Below are positions 1-7,837 of a DNA stretch of 64,000 bases, in pieces. A model generated the notes under the pieces. It saw nothing but the letters and a program-made list of their open reading frames with translations, was not told the origin of the DNA and did no database searches. The position numbers were made by a program, and so were the translations under genes. The stretch covers positions 186,001-250,000 of the forward strand of contig NZ_JARXIA010000002.1 in assembly GCF_031127875.1 (NCBI RefSeq), in the 5' to 3' direction. Positions within the stretch are counted from its first letter, which is position 1. Each line of letters begins with the position of its first letter. The stretch comes from Pelagicoccus sp. SDUM812005 (GTDB taxonomy: Bacteria; Verrucomicrobiota; Verrucomicrobiia; Opitutales; Opitutaceae).

Positions 1-1
1 C

Positions 2-3000
2 TCGGTCGCGGACCCACAACCTTCGAGCAAAGCGAGAACCCGCCCTAGCTCGCAGAGCGAAGGATGGCTCCACATCACCGCTGCATCCAAACACAACATC
101 CAAGACCTCAGCCTCTCCATCCCCCTCCAACGCTTCGTCTGCCTCTCCGGCGTCTCCGGCTCCGGCAAGTCCACTCTGCTCAACGCCGTCCTCTACCAAA
201 ACCTCATCGCCCAGCGCGGCCTGCTCGCCGAGGACCCGGCAGCCCTTTCCAGCCTCACCTCCGACCTGGACTTCGACGAAATCACCCTCGTCGACCAATC
301 CCCCGTCAGTCGCACCCCGCGCTCCAACCCCATCGTCTTCGTCGAGGCCTGGGACGAAATCCGTAAGCTCTACGGCAAGCTCCCAGCGTCCATAGAAAAC
401 GGATACACCGCATCCAGCTTCTCCTTCAACGCCGGCGACGGACGCTGCGAACCCTGCAAAGGCCTCGGCTACGAAAAGATCGAGATGCAGTTCCTCTCCG
501 ACGTCTACGTCCCCTGCCCCCACTGCAACGGCAAGCGCTTCAAAGACGAGCTCCTCGAAATCAAGCACGATGGCCACTCCATCTCCGACCTCCTCGAGCT
601 CACCATAGCCGAAGTCATGGAGGTCTTCAAAGAGTACCCAAAAATCCACGACAAACTCGCCGCCCTCGATCAAGTCGGCCTCGGCTACCTAAAATCCGGC
701 CAACCCCTCAACACCCTCTCCGGCGGCGAATCCCAACGCCTCAAACTCGTCAAGTATCTCCAAGGTAGGGCGGGACGGCCCGGCACGCCGCAACAACCCG
801 ATCAAGCAGGATCCCTCATCCTCCTCGACGAACCCACCACCGGCCTGCACAAGCACGACGTTCGCCGACTGCTCGAAGTGCTCCAGCGGATCGTCGACTC
901 CGGGCATAGCCTCATCGTCATCGAGCACAACATCGACGTCCTCAAGTCCGCCGACTGGATCATCGAGATGGGCCCCGAAGCCGGGGCCAAAGGCGGCCAA
1001 GTCGTCTTCCAAGGCACCCCCGAAGCCTGCTCAAAAACCACCACCGAAACCGCCCGCTACCTCGCTCCCGAGTTCGATGGTAGGGCTGCCGCTCGCGGCA
1101 CGCCGCAACAACCCGATCAACTCCTCGCCGCCGAAGCCCCCACCCCCTACAACACTCCCACCCTTAGTGACGCTTCGTGCCCTTCGTGGGCCAAAAACAA
1201 CACAACCCGATCCACCACCGCACTCACCGTCACCGGCGCCCGCGAACACAACCTGCGCAACATCTCCGTATCCATTCCCCACTACGAATTCACCGTAGTC
1301 ACCGGAGCCTCCGGATCCGGCAAGTCCACCCTCGCCTTCGACATCGTCTTCGGCGAAGGCCAACGCCGCTTCATGGAATCCATGTCGCCCTACGCCCGCC
1401 AATTCGTCGAGCAGCTCCCCCGCCCCGACCTCGACCAACTCACCGGCATCCAGCCCACCGTCGCCATCGAGCAACGCGTCACCCGCGGTTCCCGCAAGTC
1501 CACCGTCGCCACCATCACCGAAGTCGCGCAATACCTACGCCTACTCTACTCGCGCCTCGGCATCCCTCACAACCCCGACTCCGGCAACCCACTCATCGCC
1601 CAGACCGAAAGCGAACTCCAAAAGCGTCTCCAAAAAATAATTACGACGCCCGAGGCCACCAAAGCCAAGCACCTCTACCTGCTCGCCCCCCTCATCCGCA
1701 ATCGCAAAGGCCACCACCAACCCATCGCCAATTGGATCGCCGACCACGGCTACGAGATGATGCGCGTCGACGGGAAGCTCATCTTCACCGACGACTTCAA
1801 GAAGCTCGACCGCTATAAGGAGCACAACATCGAAGTCGTCATCGCCGACCTCGCGCCGATCGCCCACCTCAAATCCCAGCTCAACCATCACCTCAAAGAA
1901 GCCCTCAAACGCGGCAAAGGCACCGCCCTGGTTATCGCTCAAGGAGGAGCGGTCTCGCCGAGATCGTCGCAAAAAGCCGATATCCACTACCTCTCCACCA
2001 CCCGCATGGACCCCGAGACCGGCGAAGCCCTCCCCGAGCTCGATCCCAAGGACTTCTCCTTCAATTCCCACAAAGGCTGGTGCCCCGCCTGCCGCGGACA
2101 CGGCCGCATCTACCCTTGGATGCGCGAACGCCTGGAGGACGACGAAGAGCTCGCCAAAGCCATCGGCGCCGACGACTCCAGCGAAGACGACAGCCAAGCC
2201 ATCATCTGCCCCGAGTGCGACGGCGAACGCCTCAACCGCACCAGCCGTCACGTCTACCTGTATCTAAAATCCGGCGACACCATTTCCCTGCCCAAGCTTC
2301 TCGCCCAAGACCCCAAGCAACTCCTCGCCACCCTCAAAAAGCTCAAGCTCGACAAACGCGGCCAAATCATCGCCCGCGACATCGTCGCCCAAATCCACGA
2401 GCGTCTCCAGTTCCTGGATAAAGTAGGCCTCGAGTACCTAAGCCTCGACCGCCCCACCCAAACCCTTTCCGGAGGCGAAGCCCAACGCATCCGCCTTGCC
2501 GCCCAACTCGGCTCCAACCTCGCCGGCGTCCTCTACGTGCTCGACGAGCCCAGCATCGGCCTGCATGCCCGCGACGGCGACCGCCTCATCGAGACGCTCA
2601 AAAACCTGAAGAGCAAAGGAAACACCCTGCTCGTCGTCGAGCACGACGACACCACCATGGAGCACGCCGACCACATCATCGATCTCGGACCCGGCGCCGG
2701 CATCCACGGCGGCGAAGTCATAGCCCAAGGCACCATTGCCCAACTCAAGAAAAACAAAAGCTCCCTCACCGGCCGCTACCTAAAATCCGGCATCCCACAC
2801 CCCCTCCAAGGTCAATACCGCCCACTCCCCACAGGTCGCGCCGCCTCGCCGAGGCCGCCGCAACAACCCAATCAAAAGAAAAGCAAAACTGGGAACGCCA
2901 AGCCCCAGCTTGGCAACACCCCATTCCTCACCCTCACCGGCGTCACCTTCCGCAACCTAAAGAAACAAACCGTCCGCATCCCACGCAACCGCCTCACCAT

Positions 3001-3985
3001 GCTCTGCGGGGCCTCCGGCGCCGGCAAGTCCTCCCTCATCCGCGACCTGCTCGCCCCCGCCACCGCCTACGCCATCAAGGCGAAAAAGGACGCCATCACC
3101 GGCGCCGACTTCGCCAAGAACGGGCCCAGCATCGAAGGCAACGAAGGCCAAGTTCTCTTCGAATCCCTCGCCGGAGCCAGCGGCTTCCGCAGCGTCATCG
3201 AAGTCGACCAAAGCCCCATCGGAAAAACGCCCCGCTCCACGCCCGCCACCTACCTCGGCGTATTCGATATCATAAGACAATTCTTCGCCAGCTTGCCCGA
3301 GTCCAAGATGCGTGGATACAAGCCGGGCCGCTTCTCCTTCAACACCGCCCACGGCCGCTGCGAAACTTGTTCCGGCGCCGGACGCGTAAAGCTCGAGATG
3401 AGCTTCATGCCCGACACCTACGTAACCTGCGAAGACTGCGACGGCTCCCGCTACGGCCCCGAACTGCTCGACCTCCATTGGAAAGGCAAAAACATCGCCG
3501 ACGTGCTAGCCATGGGCTTCGAGGAAGCCGCGGAATTCTTCAGCTTCCACAGCCAGCTCGGCGAGATCATGCAACTCATGGTCGAGACCGGCCTCGGCTA
3601 CCTCACTCTCGGCCAAAGCAGCCCCACTCTCAGCGGCGGCGAAGCCCAACGCCTCAAACTCGTCACCGAGCTCGCCAAAGGCCTGCAAAGCTACACCGAA
3701 CGCAGCCGCGGCATCCAAAGAACCAATCTATACGTTCTCGAAGAACCCACCATCGGCCTCCACCTCAGCGACTGCGAAAAGCTCATCCGCCTCCTGCACA
3801 AGCTCGTGGACCAAGGCCACACCGTGGTCGTCATCGAGCACCACCTCGACCTCATCGCAGAGGCCGACTACGTCGTGGAAGTCGGCCCCGGCGGCGGCCC
3901 CAAAGGCGGCAAGATCCTCTACCAAGGCAACCTCGCCGGCCTCAAAAAGTCCAAACGCAGCATCACCTCCCCCTACCTCAAATAA
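2..3985 (+). CDS. uvrA: UvrA-type excinuclease ABC subunit A, giant multi-module form (5' end outside window)
   Basis: DNA damage-recognition ATPase of nucleotide excision repair, partner of UvrB. The frame is open from base 2, so the start lies upstream. Three ABC modules are visible. Module 1 has Walker A GVSGSGKST near 149, zinc-finger CxxC pairs near 450 and 515, signature LSGGESQR at 716 and Walker B LILLDEP near 810. Module 2 has GASGSGKST near 1307, CPAC/CPEC, LSGGEAQR near 2468 and LDEPSIGLH. Module 3 has GASGAGKSS near 3008, the DQSPIGKTPRS box, CETC/CEDC and LSGGEAQR near 3632. A normal UvrA (about 940 aa) has two modules. Modules 2 and 3 make one full UvrA, and module 1 looks like the C-terminal half of another, so a fourth module upstream is expected (a double UvrA, as known in Chlamydiae). 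Short repeats are inserted in frame in loops and linkers (listed separately). Identity is certain; whether it serves general repair or is a paralogue cannot be told. Confidence 0.93.
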   Translation, partial: SVADPQPSSKARTRPSSQSEGWLHITAASKHNIQDLSLSIPLQRFVCLSGVSGSGKSTLLNAVLYQNLIAQRGLLAEDPAALSSLTSDLDFDEITLVDQSPVSRTPRSNPIVFVEAWDEIRKLYGKLPASIENGYTASSFSFNAGDGRCEPCKGLGYEKIEMQFLSDVYVPCPHCNGKRFKDELLEIKHDGHSISDLLELTIAEVMEVFKEYPKIHDKLAALDQVGLGYLKSGQPLNTLSGGESQRLKLVKYLQGRAGRPGTPQQPDQAGSLILLDEPTTGLHKHDVRRLLEVLQRIVDSGHSLIVIEHNIDVLKSADWIIEMGPEAGAKGGQVVFQGTPEACSKTTTETARYLAPEFDGRAAARGTPQQPDQLLAAEAPTPYNTPTLSDASCPSWAKNNTTRSTTALTVTGAREHNLRNISVSIPHYEFTVVTGASGSGKSTLAFDIVFGEGQRRFMESMSPYARQFVEQLPRPDLDQLTGIQPTVAIEQRVTRGSRKSTVATITEVAQYLRLLYSRLGIPHNPDSGNPLIAQTESELQKRLQKIITTPEATKAKHLYLLAPLIRNRKGHHQPIANWIADHGYEMMRVDGKLIFTDDFKKLDRYKEHNIEVVIADLAPIAHLKSQLNHHLKEALKRGKGTALVIAQGGAVSPRSSQKADIHYLSTTRMDPETGEALPELDPKDFSFNSHKGWCPACRGHGRIYPWMRERLEDDEELAKAIGADDSSEDDSQAIICPECDGERLNRTSRHVYLYLKSGDTISLPKLLAQDPKQLLATLKKLKLDKRGQIIARDIVAQIHERLQFLDKVGLEYLSLDRPTQTLSGGEAQRIRLAAQLGSNLAGVLYVLDEPSIGLHARDGDRLIETLKNLKSKGNTLLVVEHDDTTMEHADHIIDLGPGAGIHGGEVIAQGTIAQLKKNKSSLTGRYLKSGIPHPLQGQYRPLPTGRAASPRPPQQPNQKKSKTGNAKPQLGNTPFLTLTGVTFRNLKKQTVRIPRNRLTMLCGASGAGKSSLIRDLLAPATAYAIKAKKDAITGADFAKNGPSIEGNEGQVLFESLAGASGFRSVIEVDQSPIGKTPRSTPATYLGVFDIIRQFFASLPESKMRGYKPGRFSFNTAHGRCETCSGAGRVKLEMSFMPDTYVTCEDCDGSRYGPELLDLHWKGKNIADVLAMGFEEAAEFFSFHSQLGEIMQLMVETGLGYLTLGQSSPTLSGGEAQRLKLVTELAKGLQSYTERSRGIQRTNLYVLEEPTIGLHLSDCEKLIRLLHKLVDQGHTVVVIEHHLDLIAEADYVVEVGPGGGPKGGKILYQGNLAGLKKSKRSITSPYLK
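21..62. repeat. Short palindromic element (family 2) inside uvrA
   Basis: Outer arms cttcg and cgaag, with the inner halves agcgag and ctcgca also roughly complementary, give an imperfect palindrome. A 14-base stretch, agcaaagcgagaac (26-39), recurs exactly at 4130-4143 in the spacer after uvrA. It is translated within uvrA as a Ser/Arg-rich linker just before a Walker A domain. That it is a repeat family is inferred from two copies only. Confidence 0.45.
764..805 (+). repeat. 42-bp in-frame element, copy A
   Basis: Starts ggtagggcg and ends gccgcaacaacccgatcaa. It encodes GRAGRPGTPQQPDQ between the ABC signature and Walker B of the first UvrA module, a spot where UvrA proteins usually carry a shorter loop. 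The ends match copies B and C and the first half matches intergenic copies at 62204 and 62304. Confidence 0.8.
1079..1120 (+). repeat. 42-bp in-frame element, copy B
   Basis: Same ends as copy A (ggtagggc and cgccgcaacaacccgatcaa, the last 20 bases identical to A) and the same reading frame (GRAAARGTPQQPDQ). The centre is a perfect hairpin, tgccgc-tc-gcggca, whose sequence differs from copy A. It lies in the linker between UvrA modules 1 and 2. Confidence 0.8.
1943..1984 (+). repeat. 42-bp in-frame element, degenerate copy D
   Basis: Roughly two thirds identical to copy C over 42 bases, with central hairpin tctcg-c-cgaga. Read in the same frame as the other copies (GGAVSPRSSQKAD). It lies in the insertion region of UvrA module 2. 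More diverged than A-C, so the assignment is less certain. Confidence 0.5.
2834..2875 (+). repeat. 42-bp in-frame element, copy C
   Basis: Ends gccgcaacaacccaatcaa as in A and B; central hairpin gcctc-gcc-gaggc. Same frame (GRAASPRPPQQPNQ), in the linker between UvrA modules 2 and 3. Confidence 0.75.
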
Positions 3986-3992
3986 GCAAAAG

Positions 3993-4120
3993 CGAAACTC
4001 TAACGGAACGAAACTCTAACGGAACGAAACTCTAGCGGGACGAAACTCTAGCGGGACGAAACTCTAGCGGGGCGAAAATCTAGAGCTGCGAAAATGTAGA
4101 GCTGCGAAACTCTAGCATGG
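3993..4120. repeat. 16-bp minisatellite, eight units
   Basis: Eight head-to-tail units of cgaaactctaacggaa and variants (cgaaactctagcggga, cgaaaatctagagctg) start 8 bp after the uvrA stop. Two more 16-bp units of a related form (cgaaaaccgagcggaa, cgaaaaccaagcggaa) follow at 4150-4181. The repeats are contiguous with no spacers, so this is not a CRISPR array. Confidence 0.9.
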
Positions 4121-4273
4121 CCCCCTCCTAGCAAAGCGAGAACCGAGAGCGAAAACCGAGCGGAACGAAAACCAAGCGGAACGCCCCCCCCTAGGACGGC
4201 CGAACTCAAGCACATCCATACCCACCCCCAAAACGAAAGCGCCCTCCCCCCATCCCACATCGTCCTCCCTCGC

Positions 4274-4307
4274 GCGCTTTTCATATCAACGTTGATATAA
4301 AAAGCGC
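4274..4307. promoter_or_regulatory. Palindrome 1 with atcaacgttgat core (LacI-operator-like)
   Basis: A 34-bp nearly perfect palindrome centred at 4290/4291; 16 of 17 arm positions pair. The even-length core with a central CG is typical of LacI-family operators, but the outer arms (gcgctttt/aaaagcgc) also suit a hairpin. It lies between two convergent genes, an odd place for an operator. Confidence 0.5.
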
Positions 4308-4330
4308 ACATCCCCGAAACTCCCCGATCC

Positions 4331-4368
4331 GTGCGCTTTCATCATCAACGTTGATATGGAAAGCGCAC
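4331..4368. promoter_or_regulatory. Palindrome 2, same core and arms
   Basis: Second copy in the same orientation, centres 59 bp apart, sharing the atcaacgttgat core and the gcgcttt/aaagcgc outer arms; 16 of 19 arm positions pair. Confidence 0.5.
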
Positions 4369-4427
4369 ACCTTCGCACATCTCCGCACGACTTTGCGCGA
4401 AGCTCGGGCATGCACGCGCTTTCGTTG

Positions 4428-5129
4428 TTACTCCTTTGGGAAAACCTTTCGGCGCTTCGACGGATTGTACCTTGCCTCTCCTTTCCGGCGCTCGCTTCGG
4501 GGCACGAAATCCGGACGGCGATTCTCCTGCTCGCACTTCACCTGAAAGGCTTGCATCTCCAGGAATAGGTCAAGCATCTGCGTCCGATCCTTGTATTCAC
4601 CCAAGCCACTACGATCCAGGGCAAGCAAGAGCTCGTGAGCCGCCTCCAAGGTCGAGAGGCAGCCAGCTTCCGGTTGGCGCTTGATCACGTAGCGACTTGG
4701 AGCCGCGTTCGAAAACATAACCTTCGGCAAGCGCTGCAAGCTCTCGCTGAAACGCAACATGGGCCTTACCAGCCGCCACGTGCCATCCAATAAAAATACC
4801 ACCAAACGTTTCCCCGCAAAATCTTCTGCCTGCAACTCCCCTTTCGACAAGTCGCGGGCCTCCTGCCCTGGATACAAGAGCGCAGGATAGTTGGCAGGAT
4901 CCTCGATCAGAGCCTGCACACCTTCGTGATCGTCAAAGGTCTCCCCCACATACAGCTCGCTGTCCGCCAAGCAAAGGTGGGTAAGCCGACCTGTATTCAA
5001 CTTTATGCGACGATACTCGTAAGGGTGCATCAAGATCACGAACTTCGTCCGCGTCCCCATCGACTTCACCCGCTCGCACCAGCAGAGCTGCTGCGGCCTA
5101 TTACACTTGTAGCACATCGCTCGACCCAT
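4428..5129 (-). CDS. DTW-domain tRNA-uridine aminocarboxypropyltransferase
   Basis: Predicted to transfer the 3-amino-3-carboxypropyl group of S-adenosylmethionine to a tRNA uridine (acp3U), as shown for the E. coli family member TapT/YfiP. The 233-aa protein has an N-terminal zinc-type cluster (C6, C9, C16, C18), the diagnostic DGTW motif at residues 115-118, and the family's S-x-Y-x-I-x-R-x-x-P-E...LST-x-EA stretch. The last ~35 residues are rich in Arg/Lys, consistent with tRNA binding. It ends facing uvrA across a long repeat spacer and is divergent from the exported protein at 5244. Family assignment is firm; the modified tRNA position is inferred. Confidence 0.88.
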   Translation of the reverse strand: MGRAMCYKCNRPQQLCWCERVKSMGTRTKFVILMHPYEYRRIKLNTGRLTHLCLADSELYVGETFDDHEGVQALIEDPANYPALLYPGQEARDLSKGELQAEDFAGKRLVVFLLDGTWRLVRPMLRFSESLQRLPKVMFSNAAPSRYVIKRQPEAGCLSTLEAAHELLLALDRSGLGEYKDRTQMLDLFLEMQAFQVKCEQENRRPDFVPRSERRKGEARYNPSKRRKVFPKE

Positions 5130-5243
5130 AGCGGGAGAACCATCGACCTAGCCCCGGCCCAAGACCAGCGAAAAGATTTACCGTTGAAATGCACCGTAAA
5201 GGCGCTGACATTCGAAACGCGCCATTCGCAATCCACTCTTCCC

Positions 5244-7775
5244 ATGTACCATCGCCCCGCTTTCGGATTCACGCTTCTTGCCATCGCCACTCTCGCAGCC
5301 TTCTCTTGCTCGGCCCACACCCTGCTCAAGCCGAGCCCTGAGCTGGTAGCCAGCCCGCGCATCCCCCCACACTCCGAGCGGATACTTCCGCATTCCATCC
5401 TTCAGGTCACTCCTGCTTCGAACGTCTTGCCGCGAGGATATCGCTACTACGAAATCGACACCGGCAAACTTCATTTCGAGCAGCAATCCTCTCCCGACGC
5501 CGGTCCTATCATCGGCTACCACCCGGAGAGCGGACGCTACCTTACCCTCGACCGCGACCTGAACCTGCAAGCGCGCGTAGACGGAGCGGATCCGATAGAC
5601 ATCGACTTGGACCTCAGCAGAGGGGAAGCGGCGCTTCTCGACGACGGCGAACACATCTTCTTTTCCTCAGCCAGAAGCTATCCGCCCGGCAGCGCTAATA
5701 AATCCCAGCTCTTTTCCATTTCGCAAAACGCCTCCCTTTGGCAGCAAGCAGGAAACTACACCCTGTCTGCGGACCAAAGCCGAGCGATCGAACTGCAGCC
5801 GCTTGGAAACTTCACCACAAGCTTCGGCTCCGGCATCTCGCTTGTGAAAGCCATCGACCTCTCGAATGGAAGCCTCCTCTCGGAAATAGACTTAGCGACC
5901 CCCTATCCCAACAACACCTATAGACTGGCCGCCGCATCGCCCGAGCAAAACTACCTCCTGCTCATCGGCACGACAGTCCAATCTTCCGGCACTCCCCAAG
6001 ACTCCAATCCAAGTCTCCTAATCGTGGATACAGTCAACGGTACCGCCAAGCCGATCGAGAACGCCACCGGCTTGTCCCCCTACCTTGCAAACCCGTTCAG
6101 CCCCGACGGCAGCAGCTTCCTGCTCTGGGACAACTTGAACCGAACCCTAAAAGCCATCCGCAGCTCCGACGGCAGCCTCCTGTTCGCCAAGGCCGCGGCC
6201 TCCCCCTTCGCCGCCTTCTCGCCCCAGGCTCCTATTCTCTACCTCTCCACCAACCAAGCCGGCGCCATCAGCGCCATCGACATCCCAAGCGGACAAAGCT
6301 CCGCAAGCTATCAAATACCTGCTGATAGCACCATCGCCGCCCTCGCCGTCTCCCCAGATGGGAAGCACCTGGCTGCGACTGCCGGCGACACCGCATACCA
6401 GCTCGACTTGCAAACCGGCGACACCGCCCAGTTCCCTATCCTCAATACGCCCTACCTAGGGATCAAGTTCTCCCCCGACTCCCGGCACTGGATCCTCTCC
6501 TCCCTCGTAGGCTCGACCATTGCCGTGCCCACTGACGATCCGAGCGATTGGAAGCGGCTCATCTACCCATCGGCCGAGAGCCTTCTCGGCCCAGCGAGCG
6601 AAGGGGCGCTGACCTACCTTACCGAATCGAACAGCCTAGCCGAGCGGCAACTCGAAAGCGGCGAGCTGGCTCTCAGCCGTATAGACAACCAAGGAGCCAA
6701 CTCTACCGAGATCCTAGCCAGTTCTCCCACAAGCTGGCTAGTCCGCCGTACCACCTTGGAGCAAATCGACGGACTCTTCAGCCAGACGCAAAGTATCCAC
6801 CTTATCGATACCGAAAGCGGTAGCAGCCAATGGGAGACGCCCCTTAACAGCTTTGGAGTCACCCACACCGCGATGGATCAAGCCGGCGAAATCGTCGCCG
6901 CAATCGAAAAGGTCTCTCCCTACCAAGTTCTCGAAAATGACAATCGCCTGATCGCTTACCGAAAACAGGAGAACACGCCCTTCCTGAACCTCGAAAATAC
7001 CGACGGCAATTTCCTCGCTCTATCCATCTCGCCCGATGGAAGCCACCTCGCCACCTTGCAGCAAAACTCGAACGGCACGTCCCGCCCTCGCCTCTTACGG
7101 TGCTCCGACTCTGCAGAAATCCAGCTTCAAAGCGAGGCCTCCGGACGCTGGAACCAAATCCGCTTCGGCCATCACAACCGTCGCCTCTACCTCTTCCCTT
7201 CCTCGACTCAACTCGGTCGCGTCCACTACCAGATCGCAGTCCTCGACCTAGACGCTCCCACAGACCTCACAACCCTGAACCTGTACGGCGAAGCGCCCAG
7301 CGGGCTCCTCGACACCAGCCCGGACGGCCGCTACCTCGTCGCCCTTTCACGCCGTTCCCACCTCATCCTCGTCGACCTCGAAAAAGGCGAAATCGCCGAC
7401 GAAGCCGCCACCGCTTGGTTTCCTAACAATGTTTATATGTCGAACTTCGGCCCCGTGCGCGAGCAAGCCCACTTCGCGGCCGATTCGGCCAGCTTCCTCT
7501 ACCGCGATACTCAAGGCTCCGTTCGCAACTGGCAGCTGCAAACCTACTCTCTCGTAGCAGCCAGACTGCAGGCTTCTCACGAGACACCCACCATCGCATA
7601 CCCGTACCAAACCGATTCCAGCTACCTGCTCGAGCATTCTACCGACTTGCTGAACTGGGAAGTTCTACAGAAATACAAATCAGGAGAAGCCCCAGCGACC
7701 CTTCCCTTTCCCCCGAGCGACGGCCCCGCTCCCCAGTTCTACCGGATCTGGAAATCAGACTCCGCAAACCAGTAG
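5244..7775 (+). CDS. Exported WD40/beta-propeller-like protein
   Basis: An 843-aa protein with a hydrophobic signal segment (residues ~7-24, ending in FSCSA). The frame is open further upstream, but this ATG directly precedes the signal peptide and upstream residues would overlap the divergent gene. The body contains many blades of the type 'FSPDGSSFLLWD', 'VSPDGKHLAATA', 'ISPDGSHLATL' and 'TSPDGRYLVAL', as in WD40/TolB-like propellers. The last ~50 residues carry the module SYLLEHSTDLLNWEVL...FYRIW found at the C-terminus of many verrucomicrobial exported proteins. The role is unknown; probably a surface or periplasmic protein. No catalytic motif was seen. Confidence 0.8.
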   Translation: MYHRPAFGFTLLAIATLAAFSCSAHTLLKPSPELVASPRIPPHSERILPHSILQVTPASNVLPRGYRYYEIDTGKLHFEQQSSPDAGPIIGYHPESGRYLTLDRDLNLQARVDGADPIDIDLDLSRGEAALLDDGEHIFFSSARSYPPGSANKSQLFSISQNASLWQQAGNYTLSADQSRAIELQPLGNFTTSFGSGISLVKAIDLSNGSLLSEIDLATPYPNNTYRLAAASPEQNYLLLIGTTVQSSGTPQDSNPSLLIVDTVNGTAKPIENATGLSPYLANPFSPDGSSFLLWDNLNRTLKAIRSSDGSLLFAKAAASPFAAFSPQAPILYLSTNQAGAISAIDIPSGQSSASYQIPADSTIAALAVSPDGKHLAATAGDTAYQLDLQTGDTAQFPILNTPYLGIKFSPDSRHWILSSLVGSTIAVPTDDPSDWKRLIYPSAESLLGPASEGALTYLTESNSLAERQLESGELALSRIDNQGANSTEILASSPTSWLVRRTTLEQIDGLFSQTQSIHLIDTESGSSQWETPLNSFGVTHTAMDQAGEIVAAIEKVSPYQVLENDNRLIAYRKQENTPFLNLENTDGNFLALSISPDGSHLATLQQNSNGTSRPRLLRCSDSAEIQLQSEASGRWNQIRFGHHNRRLYLFPSSTQLGRVHYQIAVLDLDAPTDLTTLNLYGEAPSGLLDTSPDGRYLVALSRRSHLILVDLEKGEIADEAATAWFPNNVYMSNFGPVREQAHFAADSASFLYRDTQGSVRNWQLQTYSLVAARLQASHETPTIAYPYQTDSSYLLEHSTDLLNWEVLQKYKSGEAPATLPFPPSDGPAPQFYRIWKSDSANQ

Positions 7776-7837
7776 CCAACTCCGCCCCCACTCCCAATAC
7801 CAAGCTGTCCGCTCGCAGCCTACCCTCGCTTCCAGCT

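Larger units (their letters stand above)
4121..4427. other. Convergent spacer between uvrA and the DTW gene
   Basis: No gene is seen. It holds a second copy of the 14-base agcaaagcgagaac stretch, two 16-bp repeat units and the two palindromes annotated next. No rho-independent terminator with a T-run was recognised. Confidence 0.6.

Noticed and set aside
64-366. A 100-codon frame at the left edge
   Set aside because: Pro/Arg/His-rich and overlapping the uvrA frame, which shows Walker A and UvrA-specific motifs in the same bases.
3993-4181. Possible CRISPR array
   Set aside because: The 16-bp units are directly adjacent with no unique spacers, and no cas gene is present.
5244-5330. Lipoprotein signal in the beta-propeller protein
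   Set aside because: The cysteine sits in AFSC, but position -3 is Ala and -2 is Phe, a poor lipobox; a normal signal peptide fits as well.
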